A stretch of 64,000 bases of DNA from Styela clava. Its lineage: Eukaryota; Chordata; Ascidiacea; Stolidobranchia; Styelidae. The position numbers and the translations under genes were made by a program. The first letter of the stretch is position 1; each line of letters begins with the position of its first letter. The notes under the pieces were generated by a model, which was not told the origin of the DNA, ran no database searches, and saw only the letters and a program-made list of their open reading frames with translations. This document shows positions 34,987-47,080 of this stretch, in pieces. The stretch is from assembly GCF_964204865.1 (NCBI RefSeq), contig NC_135258.1:2657001-2721000 (forward strand), given 5' to 3'.

Positions 34987-36105
34987 ATGTATTTATTATA
35001 GGATTCAAGGAGTAACACTTCGGACCAGCCCAAATTTTTTGTTTGGAAGGATTGATAGTATAGTGAGCCGAATAGCGTTGGATTATTTGTGAATTGCTCA
35101 CAAAAATAGCAAAATAAGGTTGAAAACGTAGGTTATCATTCGAATTTTGTGTAAAACAGAAATTGTGATCTATTGTACTTTTTTTACGTTTGTCTATTCA
35201 TACTTGGCCGATAACCTGTAGCAGAGTCTGCTGCAATGGTTCTGTCTAGGTTTTAGTCACATATTTACGAAAGGAGACCCTGCATCTAAACAAGAACCAA
35301 ATCATCGACTCATATACAGACACTTGGTTGATAATGATTATAAATTTATTTCAACTCCATAATCAGCATAAAAGACGATAAAATGTTTGGTAGGAACTTT
35401 TTATAGAAAAAGGACAGTGATTACAGAAGCCACGAATAGGAGTGAACAATAAAAATATTTGTTCGCCAAGTTGATTATGATAGAAGGTCAAATCTGGACA
35501 GTCAGCATATGTAGTCTACTAGACGGCCTCAAATGTTTGAATGCCATTAGTAGGCCTACCCAGAACCCATTATCATGAAAATCCATGTTGGAAGCCATAT
35601 TTCCACGCAGGGTTTTTTCAACCAAAAGGCTCACATGCTAATACTGTATGTTGTGATATGTAGTTGGAATTTGCTAAAGTTTTCCAAGTTTATTCGAAAA
35701 GAAGAATCAATTAGAAAAAAATCTATTACAGAATCTTTGACTGCATTTGAATCATAAAAAGAATAAAACAGTAAAAAAAACTGTACCTATGAATTGATAT
35801 TGAAGAACAGTGGAAATTAGGTCTAGTCTACCTTCGGTATCATTTAGCCTCAATTAGCCTTTGAAATATTGATATTCACAATCCAAAATGCTGAATGATG
35901 AAACAGATGTTGCATTGGATGAATATTAATATGGATCATACATTCGCAGGACCTATTTTTTAGTATCACAATGGAATATGGACATGATACAGTGAACCAC
36001 TATATATTATATCTGGGTTGGTCTAGTCTACTTTGAAATCATTTGGTCTCAATTAGCCTCGGAGTAGCAATGGAATTGTTTTTTATTAATCTGAATGCTT
36101 CACAG
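34987..36105. other. No recognised gene; short direct repeat
   Basis: Only short open frames. A segment of about 45 bp (GGTCTAGTCTAC..TCGG, then TTTAGCCTCAATTAGCCT) at about 35820 recurs at about 36018 with changes. If the hAT-derived gene at 36106 has upstream exons they would lie here, but I cannot identify them. Confidence 0.4.
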
Positions 36106-37722
36106 ATTCCCAGAGTTGTATGTGTCTGTTGTGCAATATCGCTCGTTCAGCAGCATTGTGTGGCACACCGTTTGGCATTGGCCGTTAAAGATGCTTACGC
36201 TGAGGATGATGCAATGCAACAATTGGACCATCTGATGAATTTGATTTATTCTTATTTTTGCAAGTAAGTTGGCGGCCAAATGTAAAATGACACGCAACAA
36301 TTACCATTTGAATGTCCTTTAAATTTAAGTAACTGTCTCATTTTACCAGGGCCCTTGTTCGCAGATCCGGACTGGAGCAATGCATTGCATTTGCAATTAC
36401 ACAAGAAAAAGGTGTGCGCATGACTGCGATTGCCAAAACAAGATGGCAATCTCGCGGTGCCGCAGTCAAAGCCACATGCGCCACTTATAAATCATTGCAT
36501 ACGTATCTTGAAGAAAGAAATGTCCAGAGACAAGAACCTGCCGCTTCTTTAATAAGTTCGTATCTCGCGAATCAAGAGTAAATACAACCTTTTTTTACAC
36601 AGATTAATACAGTTTAAACCCAAGACTGTATAATAATTTTATTTCAGGAATTCCTTATTGATGCACTTTATTCGCGACGTATTCGACCTGCTTGATCCCA
36701 TCAGTAAAATGCTCCAGGCAGATTTTGTAAGCCCGCACAGAGCGCAAGCTAAAGTGAATATGGTACGATCGGTTTAAGTACTTTAATAGTTTTAATTAGA
36801 AATATTCGAATGGCACAATATATATATTTACATATCACAAGTCAGAAAATGATTGGTCAAATTTAGATCTGCACTGTTTTTGAATCGACATACCTGACTA
36901 AAGCGCCCGGAAAAATATCCTGGGGAAGACATATGCCGGGGGCATTGCTAATTTACCAACACGGAACGCTTCAATTTGAACCAATTGGTAGAAGCTCTCG
37001 TTCCAGGGACGAAACATCGGAATCTCTGACCGTTATAATCGAACGTGTTGAAGTAAAAGCTAAGAAATTTGTAAGTTCGTGTTTATGCTCGTTAGTCGTT
37101 ATCGATATAAAAATTTAATAGCAATAAAATAAGATCGAGGTACAATAATGCGTTAGCAATTACTATCATATGAAAACGATTTTTATTATTCTTCGTAGGT
37201 GAAAAACCTTGTGAATTCGCTTCATCGACGATTTCGCAAAGTTGTTTGTTGCTCATATTGCTTGTCGAAAGTACGTAATTCCATTCAGAAAAAATCATAA
37301 CTCATAAAATTCCCGCTTGGCGAAAGTCTTCGCAGCTGGTACCTCGGGGGCCGAACGAGGATTTTCTTTAACGAACATAATTGAGACGAAACACAGGTGA
37401 AAATTATCTTAACAATTTTAAAAGTATGAGAATTTGAGAAAACTTTTTACTGATTTAGACAATATGACTATATTATATATTTGATTGGTATTGATAAATA
37501 TCACTTTTGTGGGAATAGGCTTAGCAGCAGACACCTAACAATGCTTCTGAGATGTGGCAGGGAGACATCCATAAAAACAGACAAAGCGGAATCATTCTTC
37601 ATGGATGTCATGCAACATTGGAAAGATTCCAAGCTACGAACAAACGTGCTGCAGAAGCCACGCCATCCTTCGTAATTAAGGAAGAGATGGCCGACGATGA
37701 GGAATCGGCATTATTCATTTAA
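36106..37722 (+). CDS. hAT-transposase-derived gene, six 3' exons with intact splicing (5' end not found)
   Basis: Exons 36106-36263, 36350-36577, 36648-36762, 36867-37070, 37199-37270 and about 37531-37722 join without a frameshift. All introns begin GT and end AG (72-260 bp), and phases agree at every junction. The product has the hAT landmarks QHCVAHRLALAVKDAYA, LIYSYFCKA, AKTRWQSRGAAVKATCATY and DVFDLLDPISKMLQ. These belong to the second half of the RNase H-like region. The C terminus (FVIKEEMADDEESALFI, then stop) has no recognisable hATC dimerisation domain. The first exon may instead start at 36149 (acceptor CTCGTTCAG). Upstream exons with the first catalytic Asp and the zinc finger were not found. 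It is either an old hAT copy that kept its introns or a domesticated gene; intactness of six exons favours not dismissing it. Confidence 0.6.
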
Positions 37723-38584
37723 AATATAAATTATGCTACATCGTTCTCAGTTTTTTTATTCGTTCGTTTTTGTATTTTTATTTGTGAATAAAACAAATGT
37801 GTGCAATTTGTTACTTAATATCGAAGTATTGTAACTTGCTTTCGTTGAAAACGAGGGTAGGCCCCGGGATCTTTGGTGCGCCACTAATGCAAAATGTATG
37901 TTATGATTTGAGAAAAATACCGTCGTTACTTTTTAAAATAAAAAATTAATAATTATCCGATTGATTCTGGCTCCGTTTGCAAATCCTTTTATGCACAGTC
38001 TTCATGTGCTATGCAGGTGTTCTTTCGTTAGCGATGAATTCGCTTGTTTTGAACAAGGATTCAAACGAATCGCGACAGGTGTGCTTAGCAGGTGTCTTTC
38101 GTTATCGATGAATACCTTGTTTTAATCAAGATTTAAAAGAAACTGCGTTATCAGAAAGACTCCTTTTAATTCGTGATATTCACGGAGGGAGCGCTTTTCC
38201 CAGTATTTAAGCATTTTGAAAGGAGATATAACAAAAGCTACGGCACTAAACTTGTTAAAATCGGCAATAGCACTTTCGCACTCATCATTTCCTTAGAGTT
38301 AACACTGTTCATCACTATAACATTATTGGTCTTGTAATCTTCTGTTGTATGTAATTGTAATCGATAATAATACCTCAATAAACCTGTTGAGCTTATAAAT
38401 CTGTTTTTTCTATGATACGACAAGCTTATGTGCCCCCCTGCCTTGCATGTAGAAATTGCATCAGAGACTTGTTGACTATCCAGCGACACCACTACTCGAA
38501 GATGATGTGGTGGCAAAGACTCCTGAACTGATCTATAGCACTTGGCTTCGAGCTCTAGCGTTGATTCTCTATTTGAAGGAGAAC
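37723..38584. other. No recognised gene; local 70-bp duplication
   Basis: A block with TCTTTCGTTAGCGATGAAT and CTTGTTTT at about 38019-38078 is repeated at about 38090-38148. No coding signature on either strand. Confidence 0.5.
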
Positions 38585-38932
38585 GCGCGGGCGGTGTGGC
38601 TCAACGGGCTAAGCGTTAGGAATACGCTCGCCACCGCACCTCTAACTACTCTGCGTGGGTTCGCAGGTTCGAATCCCATGCAGGGATGGTTATGTGCGAG
38701 AGGATTGCTGGACTCCTCGCCGTCGTTGGGTGGTTCACGTAACCGCTGGTCGGTTATGGCTTCCTCCACCACCAAGTCCATGCTTCCGAAAACAAACAAT
38801 ACAGTAAAAAACTAATCCCATACCCGACTTGGAATGGTAACCGGACGAGAGGCCGTGGTTCGCCATATGGATAAGCCGTCTTATCGGCTTTCCTCTCCCC
38901 CGGGATAAATATGTAAATCCTATCCTATCCTA
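38585..38932 (+). mobile_element. tRNA-derived SINE, full length
   Basis: GCGCGGGCGGTGTGGCTCAA start, A-box, B-box GGTTCGAATCCC, full body and TCCTA-repeat tail ending at about 38932. One of the least diverged copies in the window. Confidence 0.92.
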
Positions 38933-39014
38933 ACTAAGCAATGTCCTTGGTTACCGGCACCGTACTCTGTGCGGCCATATCTTTGAAATGTCGTTCCCAT
39001 GGTTACATTACTGA

Positions 39015-39262
39015 CGGTGCTCGGAGTCTAGTGTTGTACGTATTTGGTTTGACTTTTGCTGTCTTTTTTCCCTCATGATATAATGTTTGACTTCTTTCTC
39101 TCTTCTGTTTATATTTCTGTTAGACTAATTCACGGGTGTCGCTGCTCGTTAACCAGTTTTGGTTTCTCGCGATTCTTTTCGCCCTGAAATGCCGTATTTA
39201 AATTCCTTTATTATATTTATTTGCATGAAGTGTTTTTTTTCTGTTTGGTGAAAAAATAAATT
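39015..39262 (+). mobile_element. LINE 3'-end fragment
   Basis: GTGTCGCTGCTCGTTAACCA, GTTTTGGTTTCTCGCG, ATTTAAAT, TTTGCATG and GGTGAAAAAATAAATTACTG parallel the tail of the LINE at 63598-63735 block by block. It ends in an imperfect ACTGATAACTGA tract. Confidence 0.65.
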
Positions 39263-39768
39263 ACTGATAACTGAACCAAGATTGATGACTGAACCATCAT
39301 GAACGTATCTAAAGAAAATACTCATCTGTTCATAATTACCGATTGCTGTAGTTTGTGCAATGTTTCCAAAAAAAGTATATAAAAGACTTTTTAAACTGCC
39401 CCTGCATTTTCTTTGTTTTCATGCTAAACCCACCAATTCAGTCCTAACTTTGACGCTATCGATTAGTCTATGACTGTACCGGAATGAACCCCGGGATGTC
39501 ATAGTCACGCAAGTCTCCCAGTCCTATCACCACACTCGGATATTCTTCAACCATACAAGTTTAAATATCACCTTTCAATGGAAAGTTTTGTATTCTTCTC
39601 CAGCTGATAGGAAGAAAAGTTCTTGGAAAACCAAGTCATAGAAAAGTCGTCTTTGAGTACCCCAATTTTTGTATGTTGAATAGGCTTTTGGAACTAAATT
39701 AGATCTGGTAACGGCAATGTGACGGCAGAATAACGTTAATAATAGATCACTTGACAATATGTTTAAAG

Positions 39769-40185
39769 TGTGGCGGGACTGGAGTTGTATTATTTTTTAT
39801 TATTTTATTTATATTTCTTGTCTGGTTATTGCATATGCATTGGTGTGTGAAGTCTGAGCCCTAATTCGCCCAATAGTTGTATTCAGTTACTCGACTCCAA
39901 CCACCACTGCATATGTGAACTGGCTGCAGTTCGCAGCCTTCGCTCTTCTTTGCTTTTGCTGTCGCTGAGTAAGAACCGCATTTTGTCGCTCTTATTTTAT
40001 CTGCTTTAAGCGTGGATTTTACACTATTTTAATAAAGTCTCTTTGTTTGCATCGTGAACTTCGAACCTATTTGTGTGTCTTTGCAGCACATTGGATCTTC
40101 TGAACTAATTATTACAGTATTACTAGACTGTATTAGTGGCGAGCACCTATCGGTATTCCGGTTAAGCCGTACCGGTACCGTTGCA
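39769..40185 (+). repeat. 5' LTR of the Gypsy element
   Basis: 417 bp, TG..CA ended, containing TTTTAATAAAGTCTC as a likely polyadenylation region. It differs from the 3' LTR by several substitutions and small indels, such as the extra GTACCG repeat near 40175. The insertion is therefore not brand new. Confidence 0.95.
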
Positions 40186-40241
40186 AATTGACGAGCTAGC
40201 GCCAGAATTGAAAAATCAGACGACTTTTTGATTAAAAGTTC

Positions 40242-41725
40242 ATGATGTCACACCGAAGAAAGAATTGCGACCAGGAACGAGATGTAATATGGAATAAAAT
40301 TGCCCAGATGGAAACCGAAAACAAAGAAATTAAAAACATGAATAAAGACATACTAGTGGCAAATAAAGAAATTGGAGATAAGAATAAAGTACTAGAGGCT
40401 GAAAATAAAGAACTGGCTAGACAACTGAAAATAGTCTGTGCTAGTGTTGCACAACCTGAAGAAAGAGATGTTGGCATGAAGGTAGTACTCGAACGGGTAT
40501 TATGCCGTCTGGAGAGCATTGACGAGGCCATGGCTGAGGGTGAGTTGTCATCATTCATTCCTAAACCTATTTTAAAAAACCCTGAGGTGCCTAAGAGTGT
40601 TGATAGGAATGGTGAACCAGACTGCCCTGATAATGAATGTTTGATGATGCAAGCAAGTGTGAATGGTAGCGTTACTGATTGCAAGGCAATCTTCCTTTTG
40701 GTATGAATAATAGTATGAGAGTGGATATCCAGCCTGACACTTTTGATGGGGATGGTATGTCTTTGAATGATTTTTTGTGTCATTTTTCATCCATTAGTAC
40801 CTGTAATGGATGGACTGATAAAATTGCCGGTGTTCATTTTGCTGCATGTATGCGTGGGAAGGCTTTGTCCTTGTTGAATGAATTATCCCTTCCCGATAGG
40901 CACAGTTTGAGTGTTGCAGTGAATCACTTGAAAAAACGTTATTATTCAGAGGGTAAGGAATCCTACTTTGCTACTCTGTTTAATAACTGGAAGAAGTTAG
41001 CCACTGAGACGCCAACGGAATATGCCACTTCTCTTCGTGCATTGTCGAGGAAGGCTTATCCTTCTTTGGATGTTATTGCTCGCGAGAATCTGATTAAGCA
41101 GCGTTTCATTTCAGGTTTTCCTGATTTCGAGATGTGTAAGACTTTGACCATCAGGCAGACTCAGAGTTTGGATGAATTAATTACGGTGGCTGATGTATGT
41201 TATTCTATTGATGCTACGCACAGTGCACGGTGTAATCGTGCTAGTAAGCCAATGGTAGCTGTTGTGAATAATTCTGAATGTGATGATGGTGGGTGTGAAT
41301 CTGAATTTAGTAAGCTGAGGAATGATTTTAAAGAGATACTTGACCAATTTCGTGTAATGTTAGACGAGGGTCACCGACCCCGATTTTCCCGTCAGAAGGG
41401 TGGTCGTAGGAATGAAGGTATTACTTGCTATGGTTGTGGTGCCGAGGGTCACATATGTAGGAATTGCCCTGAGAATCAGTGCCAGAGATGTCATGGCAGA
41501 GGTCATATAGCTTCTCAGTGTGATCGATATTATGTTCCACAGAATTCGCAGCCTTCTGCTTATTCGGCCCAGCAAACGGCCAGTGGCCATGTAGGAAATT
41601 TTTCTCAAGGGAATAGCTCCAATTCTGTCTGGGGTGGGAATGGTCAAACTCGTGATGGTGGTAATATTCCCCAGTTTCACCCTGCTCCCAAGAATAATGA
41701 TATGCCTTTAAACAGAAATCAGTAG
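40242..41725 (+). pseudogene. gag: Gypsy gag with coiled coil and two CCHC zinc knuckles, frame broken once
   Basis: The first frame (40242-40706) encodes a Lys/Glu/Asn-rich coiled coil. The main capsid region continues in the -1 frame from about 40679 to 41725, and the switch lies within 28 bp of overlap. That could be a 1-nt indel or programmed slippage; no canonical heptamer is obvious. The capsid part reads DGMSLNDFLCHFSSI..NGWTDK. The nucleocapsid has CYGCGAEGHICRNC and CQRCHGRGHIASQC. The frame closes with TAG at 41723-41725, which is in frame with pol. Confidence 0.85.
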
Positions 41726-41764
41726 CACGGGGGCTGCTACTGCTACTCAGCTGCTACTGGAAAA

Positions 41765-43634
41765 ATGTCGAATTTATGCATGGACCAAGACTTTGATAAT
41801 TTGATTTGTTTTTTGAGATTACCCACTAGCTGGTATGCTATGGTTGATGTGAATGGCATTACTGTACGTTTTCTTATTGATTTTGGTAGTGCTGCTACGC
41901 TTATAGATTATGCAGTTTTTTGTTCTATTGGTGAAAAGGAGTGTGATTTGTCTCCTTGTAATGTTTGTTTTTAAACTGCTAATGGAACTTCTCTGAAAGC
42001 TCGTGGTATGATTGATTTGAAAATTTGTATTGATTCTGTGTTTGCTGTTCAGAGAGTAATTGTTGCTGATCTTGGTGCCCCCTATGGTTTGCTTGAAATG
42101 GATTATTTCCAAGAGCATGACTGTGTTTTGCATATGTCTGTAGGTCAAATGGAAGTTGATGGTAAAACTGCTTCCCTGACTAAGCCTGTTTCGTCGGTTC
42201 CTAGTTGTAGAATTGTTGTAGATAAATGTGTGACTGTTCCCAGAGAGAGTGAGATGGTGATTTATGGTCGTTTGAATTGCCCATGGAAACCCAATAGTGA
42301 CGTCATACCTGTGGCAGAGGCTGCGTGTGTGTTTGAGAGCGAGTATGGCCATCATGGTTTATTTTTATTTCCCGGAGTGGTGAACGCCTCATGCTCTTTA
42401 GTGCCTCTCATGGTGGTCAATGTTAGCAAGGAAGTGGTAGAAATACCTGCGGATTTGCTTATCGGTTTACTATGCCCAAGAGAAAACCTGACTGTCTCTT
42501 CTCTGGAACAAGTGGTGCCTGGTGATGTCATGAACACCAAGGAACTACCTGAACATTTAAAGAAGCTCGTCGACGATCCAGAAGATGTAACGGTTGAACA
42601 ACGTCAAAGTGTTCGTGATTTGCTTGTCGAATTTCAGGATGTTTTTGCTGGTCCTGATGGCAAACTGGGACGAACTTCTATAGTCAAACATAAGATTAAA
42701 ACATCAACATCTGAACCAATCAAAGTTCCACCGCGACGTATGGGATGGGCGAAGAGAGAAATCGCAGAGAAACAAGTACAGAGCATGCTTGATCAAGGTG
42801 TAATAGAACCGAGTGAAAGTCCCTATAATTCGTCTATTGTTCTCGTTGAAGTTGTCGTTTTTGTATCGATTTCCGGAAAATTAATCTGGTAACCATCAAA
42901 GATGCCTACAGTTTGCCAAGAATTGATGATATTTTGGATGCATTGGGTAAAGCAAAGTGGTTTTCATCGTTGTACTTGGCGAGTGGGTACTGGCAAGTAA
43001 AACTCGACCCAGAAGATCGGGAAAAAACAGCATTCAGCTTGCCAGGAAATAATCATATTCAATTCCGTGTTTTTGCCTTCGGTCTGGCCAATGAGCAGCT
43101 TACGTGAAGTTTTTGTAAGAATTCGTGCTGCTGGACTTAAATTCAAGCCGGAGACGTGTAACCATTTTCGTCGTAAAGTGGAATATTTGGGACATGTAAT
43201 ATCTGAATATGGTGTAAGCTGTAGCGATGGAAAAATTGCTGCTGTTCGTGATTGGCCCAAGCCTGCTAATGTCAAAGAATTGCAGTCATTTTTTGGATTT
43301 TGTAAAAATTACAGACAATTTGTTGAAGATTTTTCCACCATTGCACATCCTCTTGTTCATCTGACGAAGAAGAAAGTAGAATTTGCATGGACAAAGCTGT
43401 GTGATGTCGCTTTTCTTCGCTTGAAAGAACTTTTAGTTCGTGCTCCTGTTTTATCATTTCCACAGGAAGACGGAGACGAATTCATATTAGATACTGATTG
43501 TTCTGGTTTTGGAGCTGGCGCAGTTTTAGGTCTAATTCAGAATGTCGAGGAAGAAGTCATTGCGTATGCCAGCGTTACCCTTAACAAGGCACAGAAGAGA
43601 TATTGTGCAACGTATCGAGAACTTTTATGCGTTG
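41765..43634 (+). pseudogene. pol: Gypsy pol: protease, partial reverse transcriptase, partial RNase H
   Basis: The protease (LIDFGSAATLID, with DFGS in place of the usual D(T/S)G) is followed by an in-frame TAA at 41972-41974. An open stretch to 42892 covers the connector and RT N terminus (GVIEPSESPYNSS). The frame is lost at about 42850 and the next RT blocks appear in another frame (IKDAYSLPRIDDIL, ASGYWQVKLDPEDREKTAF). After the FAFGLAN block the sequence jumps directly to the RT thumb and connection (LGHVISEYG). The palm segment with the YxDD catalytic motif is therefore deleted. RNase H begins at about 43490 (LDTDCSGFGAGAVL, then YASVTLNKAQKRYCATYRELL) and is cut off near 43634 by the hAT insertion region. 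Confidence 0.9.
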
Positions 43635-43659
43635 CAGTGGGTAGCTCAATAGTGTTATG

Positions 43660-44460
43660 CAGTGGTCGGCAAACTTCATGTACTTGCGGGCCAAATATAG
43701 ACATCTCCGGTAGCGCGCGGGCCGCAATATTTCCGCCTTCGAACAATCGCTACCATAATTAAACTTCAAATTATGGCGCATTCGCATTGCTACCCTTCTA
43801 TTGCTGTGTTAAAAGCCTGCCCCAATGAGATGTATATGTGGCGTTTTATTATTATCCAACAATACATTGTTTTTATGTACTTATTATCAATGTGAAAGAT
43901 GATGTTATTATGGCAACACGTCGTCCAAATGATGATCTGACAGGCGAGTACGAAATTTAATCTAAGTGTAATGCATTTTAGATAAAGCTGCTTAAGGTTA
44001 AGGCCATAAGTTCTTCCGAACGTGCACATTACACGTTTTGCAAAGTCGCACAGATGAGCTGTGTCGCAGTCCCGGGTCTCGTGGTCGAATTTTCGACGAC
44101 TCGTTTCGTAACGAGTTTAATTAACATTGAAACCCTTAACAACTGCGATACTGACTAGGCACATCGAGCAAACCGGTTTGGAATGCGCAAAAAAAAAAAA
44201 ATTTCCGTTCAAGCACTATGGAATGCTCGACCCGCGTCGCTCCGTTTTCCAGACATTTTAAAAATCAAAATTAACTCGAACGACATACAACTGACGCTAC
44301 TTGTTACATAAGAAGCTCCGTACAGCAGCACTTGTCACCACATAAATCCGTGTAGAAACAATAATAAATTTGGGATTCATTTTTGTTTTATTTATTAAAT
44401 GTCGGGTCGTTCAAGGGCCGCAACAAATTAGTTCGCGGGCCGCATTTTTTCCGACCCCTG
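43660..44460. mobile_element. hAT-like element nested in the Gypsy pol region
   Basis: The left end CAGTGGTCGGCAAACTTC and the reverse complement of the right end CAGGGGTCGGAAAAAATGCG are imperfect inverted repeats with GCGGGCC-rich subterminal sequence on both sides. Flanking octamers GTGTTATG (43652-43659) and GTGTTGTG (44461-44468) agree at 7 of 8 positions. No transposase coding inside. Confidence 0.75.
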
Positions 44461-44634
44461 GTGTTGTGTTTGTCTGGTTTACTGTTGGTTGCTGTTTTTT
44501 AGTCGTAGGGTTTGTGGTTAGATTGTAGAGGTTTTATTAAGGCATTGTCCGTTTTTGTGTCACCTCTCTGCGGACCGGCAGTAACCTTTCCGCGGACCGG
44601 CGATGGGCCGCGGCCCTGTGGTTGCCGACCACTG
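44461..44634. mobile_element. Right-end remnant of a second, older hAT element
   Basis: It ends GGTTGCCGACCACTG, with GCGGACCGG repeats and GGGCCGCGGCCC just inside, a typical hAT terminus. Its left end may be CAGTGGGTAGCTCAA at 43634, in which case the element at 43660 is nested inside it. The integrase reading resumes right after. Confidence 0.5.
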
Positions 44635-44639
44635 GTCTA

Positions 44640-45412
44640 TGTGAAAGAATGAATAAGACCTTGCAGCAAATGCTTAAAGCATTTGTGAATTCTAGTCGCA
44701 CAGACTGGGATGAACACATTCCTTATCTTTTAATGGCTTATAGATCTACTGTACATGAAAGTACAGGTTTTACTCCAAATCGTTTAATGTTAGGCCGTGA
44801 AATTTCATTGCCGACTGATTTACTTTTTGGTAAACCTCCTGATCATAATGTCCCTAAGTGTTATGATGAATTTGTTGAATGGTTTGATAATGCTACATCT
44901 GAAGCTTTTGAATTTGCTAGAGAACAGTTAGGTAAATCTGCTGTTCGACAGAAACGTAATTTTAATGCAACTGTTAAGCCTTTATCTTTTAATGTTGGAG
45001 ATCTTGTGTGGTATTTTTATCCTCCTAAGAGTAGAAAACTTTCTGGAAAACTGGTTGGATAGGACCTTTTGAAGTGTTAGATTGTTTTTCTCATTTTGTT
45101 TATCGTATTAAGAATGTTAACACTGGTAATTGTAGAATAGCTCATGTTGATCATCTTCGTTTATATTTGATGGAAGATTGTGACAATTTACCTAATATTA
45201 ATGCCGATTTCCGAGACAATATTGCTATTTCCAATGATGATGTACAGGATGTTGTTATTCCTGTTGGAGTTGAACCAGAAGTTAATTTAGATTTGCCTGT
45301 AGGGGGGTCTGATGAAAATCAGGTTGTTACTCGTTCTGGTAGGACAAGGCGTAACCTGCCTACTTGGATGATTTTCATACCTAATTTATGGTTTTGTAAC
45401 ATTTTGTTTTGA
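44640..45412 (+). pseudogene. Gypsy integrase C-terminal part
   Basis: Two frames, 44640-45062 and 45074-45412, read as the end of the integrase core and its C-terminal domain: ERMNKTLQQMLKAF, LMAYRSTVHESTGFTPNRLM, FNVGDLVWYF then (after a frame slip near 45062) VYRIKN and RIAHVDHLRLY. The N-terminal HHCC finger and the first catalytic residues are absent, lost with the hAT-insertion/deletion interval. No chromodomain. Confidence 0.85.
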
Positions 45413-45751
45413 ATTACGATGGGAGTTGTGCTATAATGTATATATTTTGGTAGGACTAGTTAGTGTTTTTAGATAGGGTTTATTTGATTTTGTAGTTGGG
45501 AATTTTTTGTGTTTTTATTGTGTATTTTGTAAATAGTATGCTTTGTATTTGTCATACTTTCAGGAGTGCTTTCTACTGTTTGATATTTCGTTCCACTGTG
45601 TTTCATATTTTGCTAATACCTGCCGATGGACATACACATTGTGTTTTTACGAGTTTTGCATTCTTACTGTGTTTAATACCTTTCTTCGGGGATGTTTTTA
45701 TTTTTTGAGAGTAAATTTTTTGTGAATTTTCTCTAATGAAAAGGGGGGTAT

Positions 45752-46166
45752 TGTGGAGGGACTGGAGTATTATTTTTTGTTGTTCATTATTTTATTTATA
45801 TTTCTTGTCTGGTTATTGCATATGCATTGGTGTGTGAAGTCTGAGCCCTAATTCGCCCAGTAGTTGTATTCAGTTACTCGACTCCAACCCCCACTGCATA
45901 TGTGAACTGGCTGCAATTCGCAGCCTTCGCTGTTCTTTGCTTTTGCTGTCGCTGAGTAAGGAGCGTATTTTGTCGCTCTTATTATATCTGCTTTAAGCGT
46001 GGATTTTACACTATTTTAATAAAGTCTCTTCGTTTGCATCGTGAACTTCGAACCTATTTGTGTGTCTTTGCAGCACATTGGATCTTCTGAACTAATTATT
46101 ACAGTATTACTAGACTGTATTAGTGGCGAGCACCTACCGGTATTCCGGTTAAGTCGTACCGTTGCA
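45752..46166 (+). repeat. 3' LTR of the Gypsy element
   Basis: 415 bp, same termini as the 5' LTR, preceded by the purine tract. Followed by target duplicate AAAG. Confidence 0.95.
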
Positions 46167-46400
46167 AAAGTTTAGAAGCACGAAAATACTGCCATCACTA
46201 GTGAAATACCATTTAAAGACCTTTAAAACGAGCAACTTTTTTTTTTTTGCCAAATTCAAATCCATTGCCAATTCGGATTTATGAAAATGTTAGTTTAGGT
46301 TTATCTAAATATATTATTTTAATTTAGTTACATTATCCCAATGATTCCCAATTTTCCAGATAATCTAGGTGATATTATAGTGCATATAAGTATACAAGTT

Positions 46401-47080
46401 TAGTGCTGGGAATGGTTTACCGGTCAACCAATTTCAGATGGTTAACGGATATGATTTATTTTAACCGTTAACTGACATCTCAGGTACAAATCATCTTCAT
46501 ACCGTACAATATCGTCAAATATGATTACGTCAACGCAAATTTATCTCTTGCGGCGTTTAATTCAAAAAAATATTACTAACTGTGTGGGTAAGGAATCAAT
46601 AAATGTGAAAAATAATGGAAGTAGCAAGGTTGCTGATAATTAAAATTTACAATGATAAATTCAGAATCAGTTTTCGGTCGATTTCGGAATATATTGTTCA
46701 TGATTTCATTGCAAAATCGGATATTCAATGTCATACAACAAGTGCGCAGTTGATGCCGTTTTTCTTTATGATATATATCTCGAAGTAGAATTTGCACATC
46801 GAACACTAAAAATTTGTCACATAAATGACGTTTAATAACGGAATCGGGTTTTCTAAAATATTTTCACATGCCCGAGCCTATCTCTTGCAGCCGAGGAATC
46901 ATGGAACTATCTCGATTCGTGAATAATTTTGAGCGATACCGGGATAAGGAAACGCGAAATTGCTTTATAACCATTGTGACGTAACAAGCTGAAATTATAA
47001 TTATTACGTCACGCGGCGGTTAACCGGTTAATTTTACCCGGTTAACGGTTAAAGTGTTTTTCCTGAAATTCCTAGCCCTA
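46401..47080. mobile_element. Non-autonomous DNA element (TAGGGCTGGGAAT-type ends)
   Basis: The left end TAGTGCTGGGAATG and the reverse complement of the right end TAGGGCTAGGAATT match, with GGTTAACCGGTTAA-like sequence just inside both ends. Flanking octamers TATACAAG and TATACAAT agree at 7 of 8, fitting a hAT-type 8-bp duplication with a 2-bp offset on the left. No transposase. Confidence 0.65.

Larger units (their letters stand above)
39769..46166 (+). mobile_element. Gypsy/Metaviridae-type LTR retrotransposon, end-complete, internally defective
   Basis: LTRs at 39769-40185 and 45752-46166 begin TGTGG(C/A)GGGACTGGAG and end CCGTTGCA, with few differences. A 4-bp duplication AAAG flanks it (39765-39768 and 46167-46170). 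A purine tract AAAAGGGGGG precedes the 3' LTR at 45740-45748. Order is gag, protease, RT, RNase H, integrase, the Gypsy order. A hAT insertion and deletions removed parts of pol, so it cannot move by itself. Confidence 0.95.
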
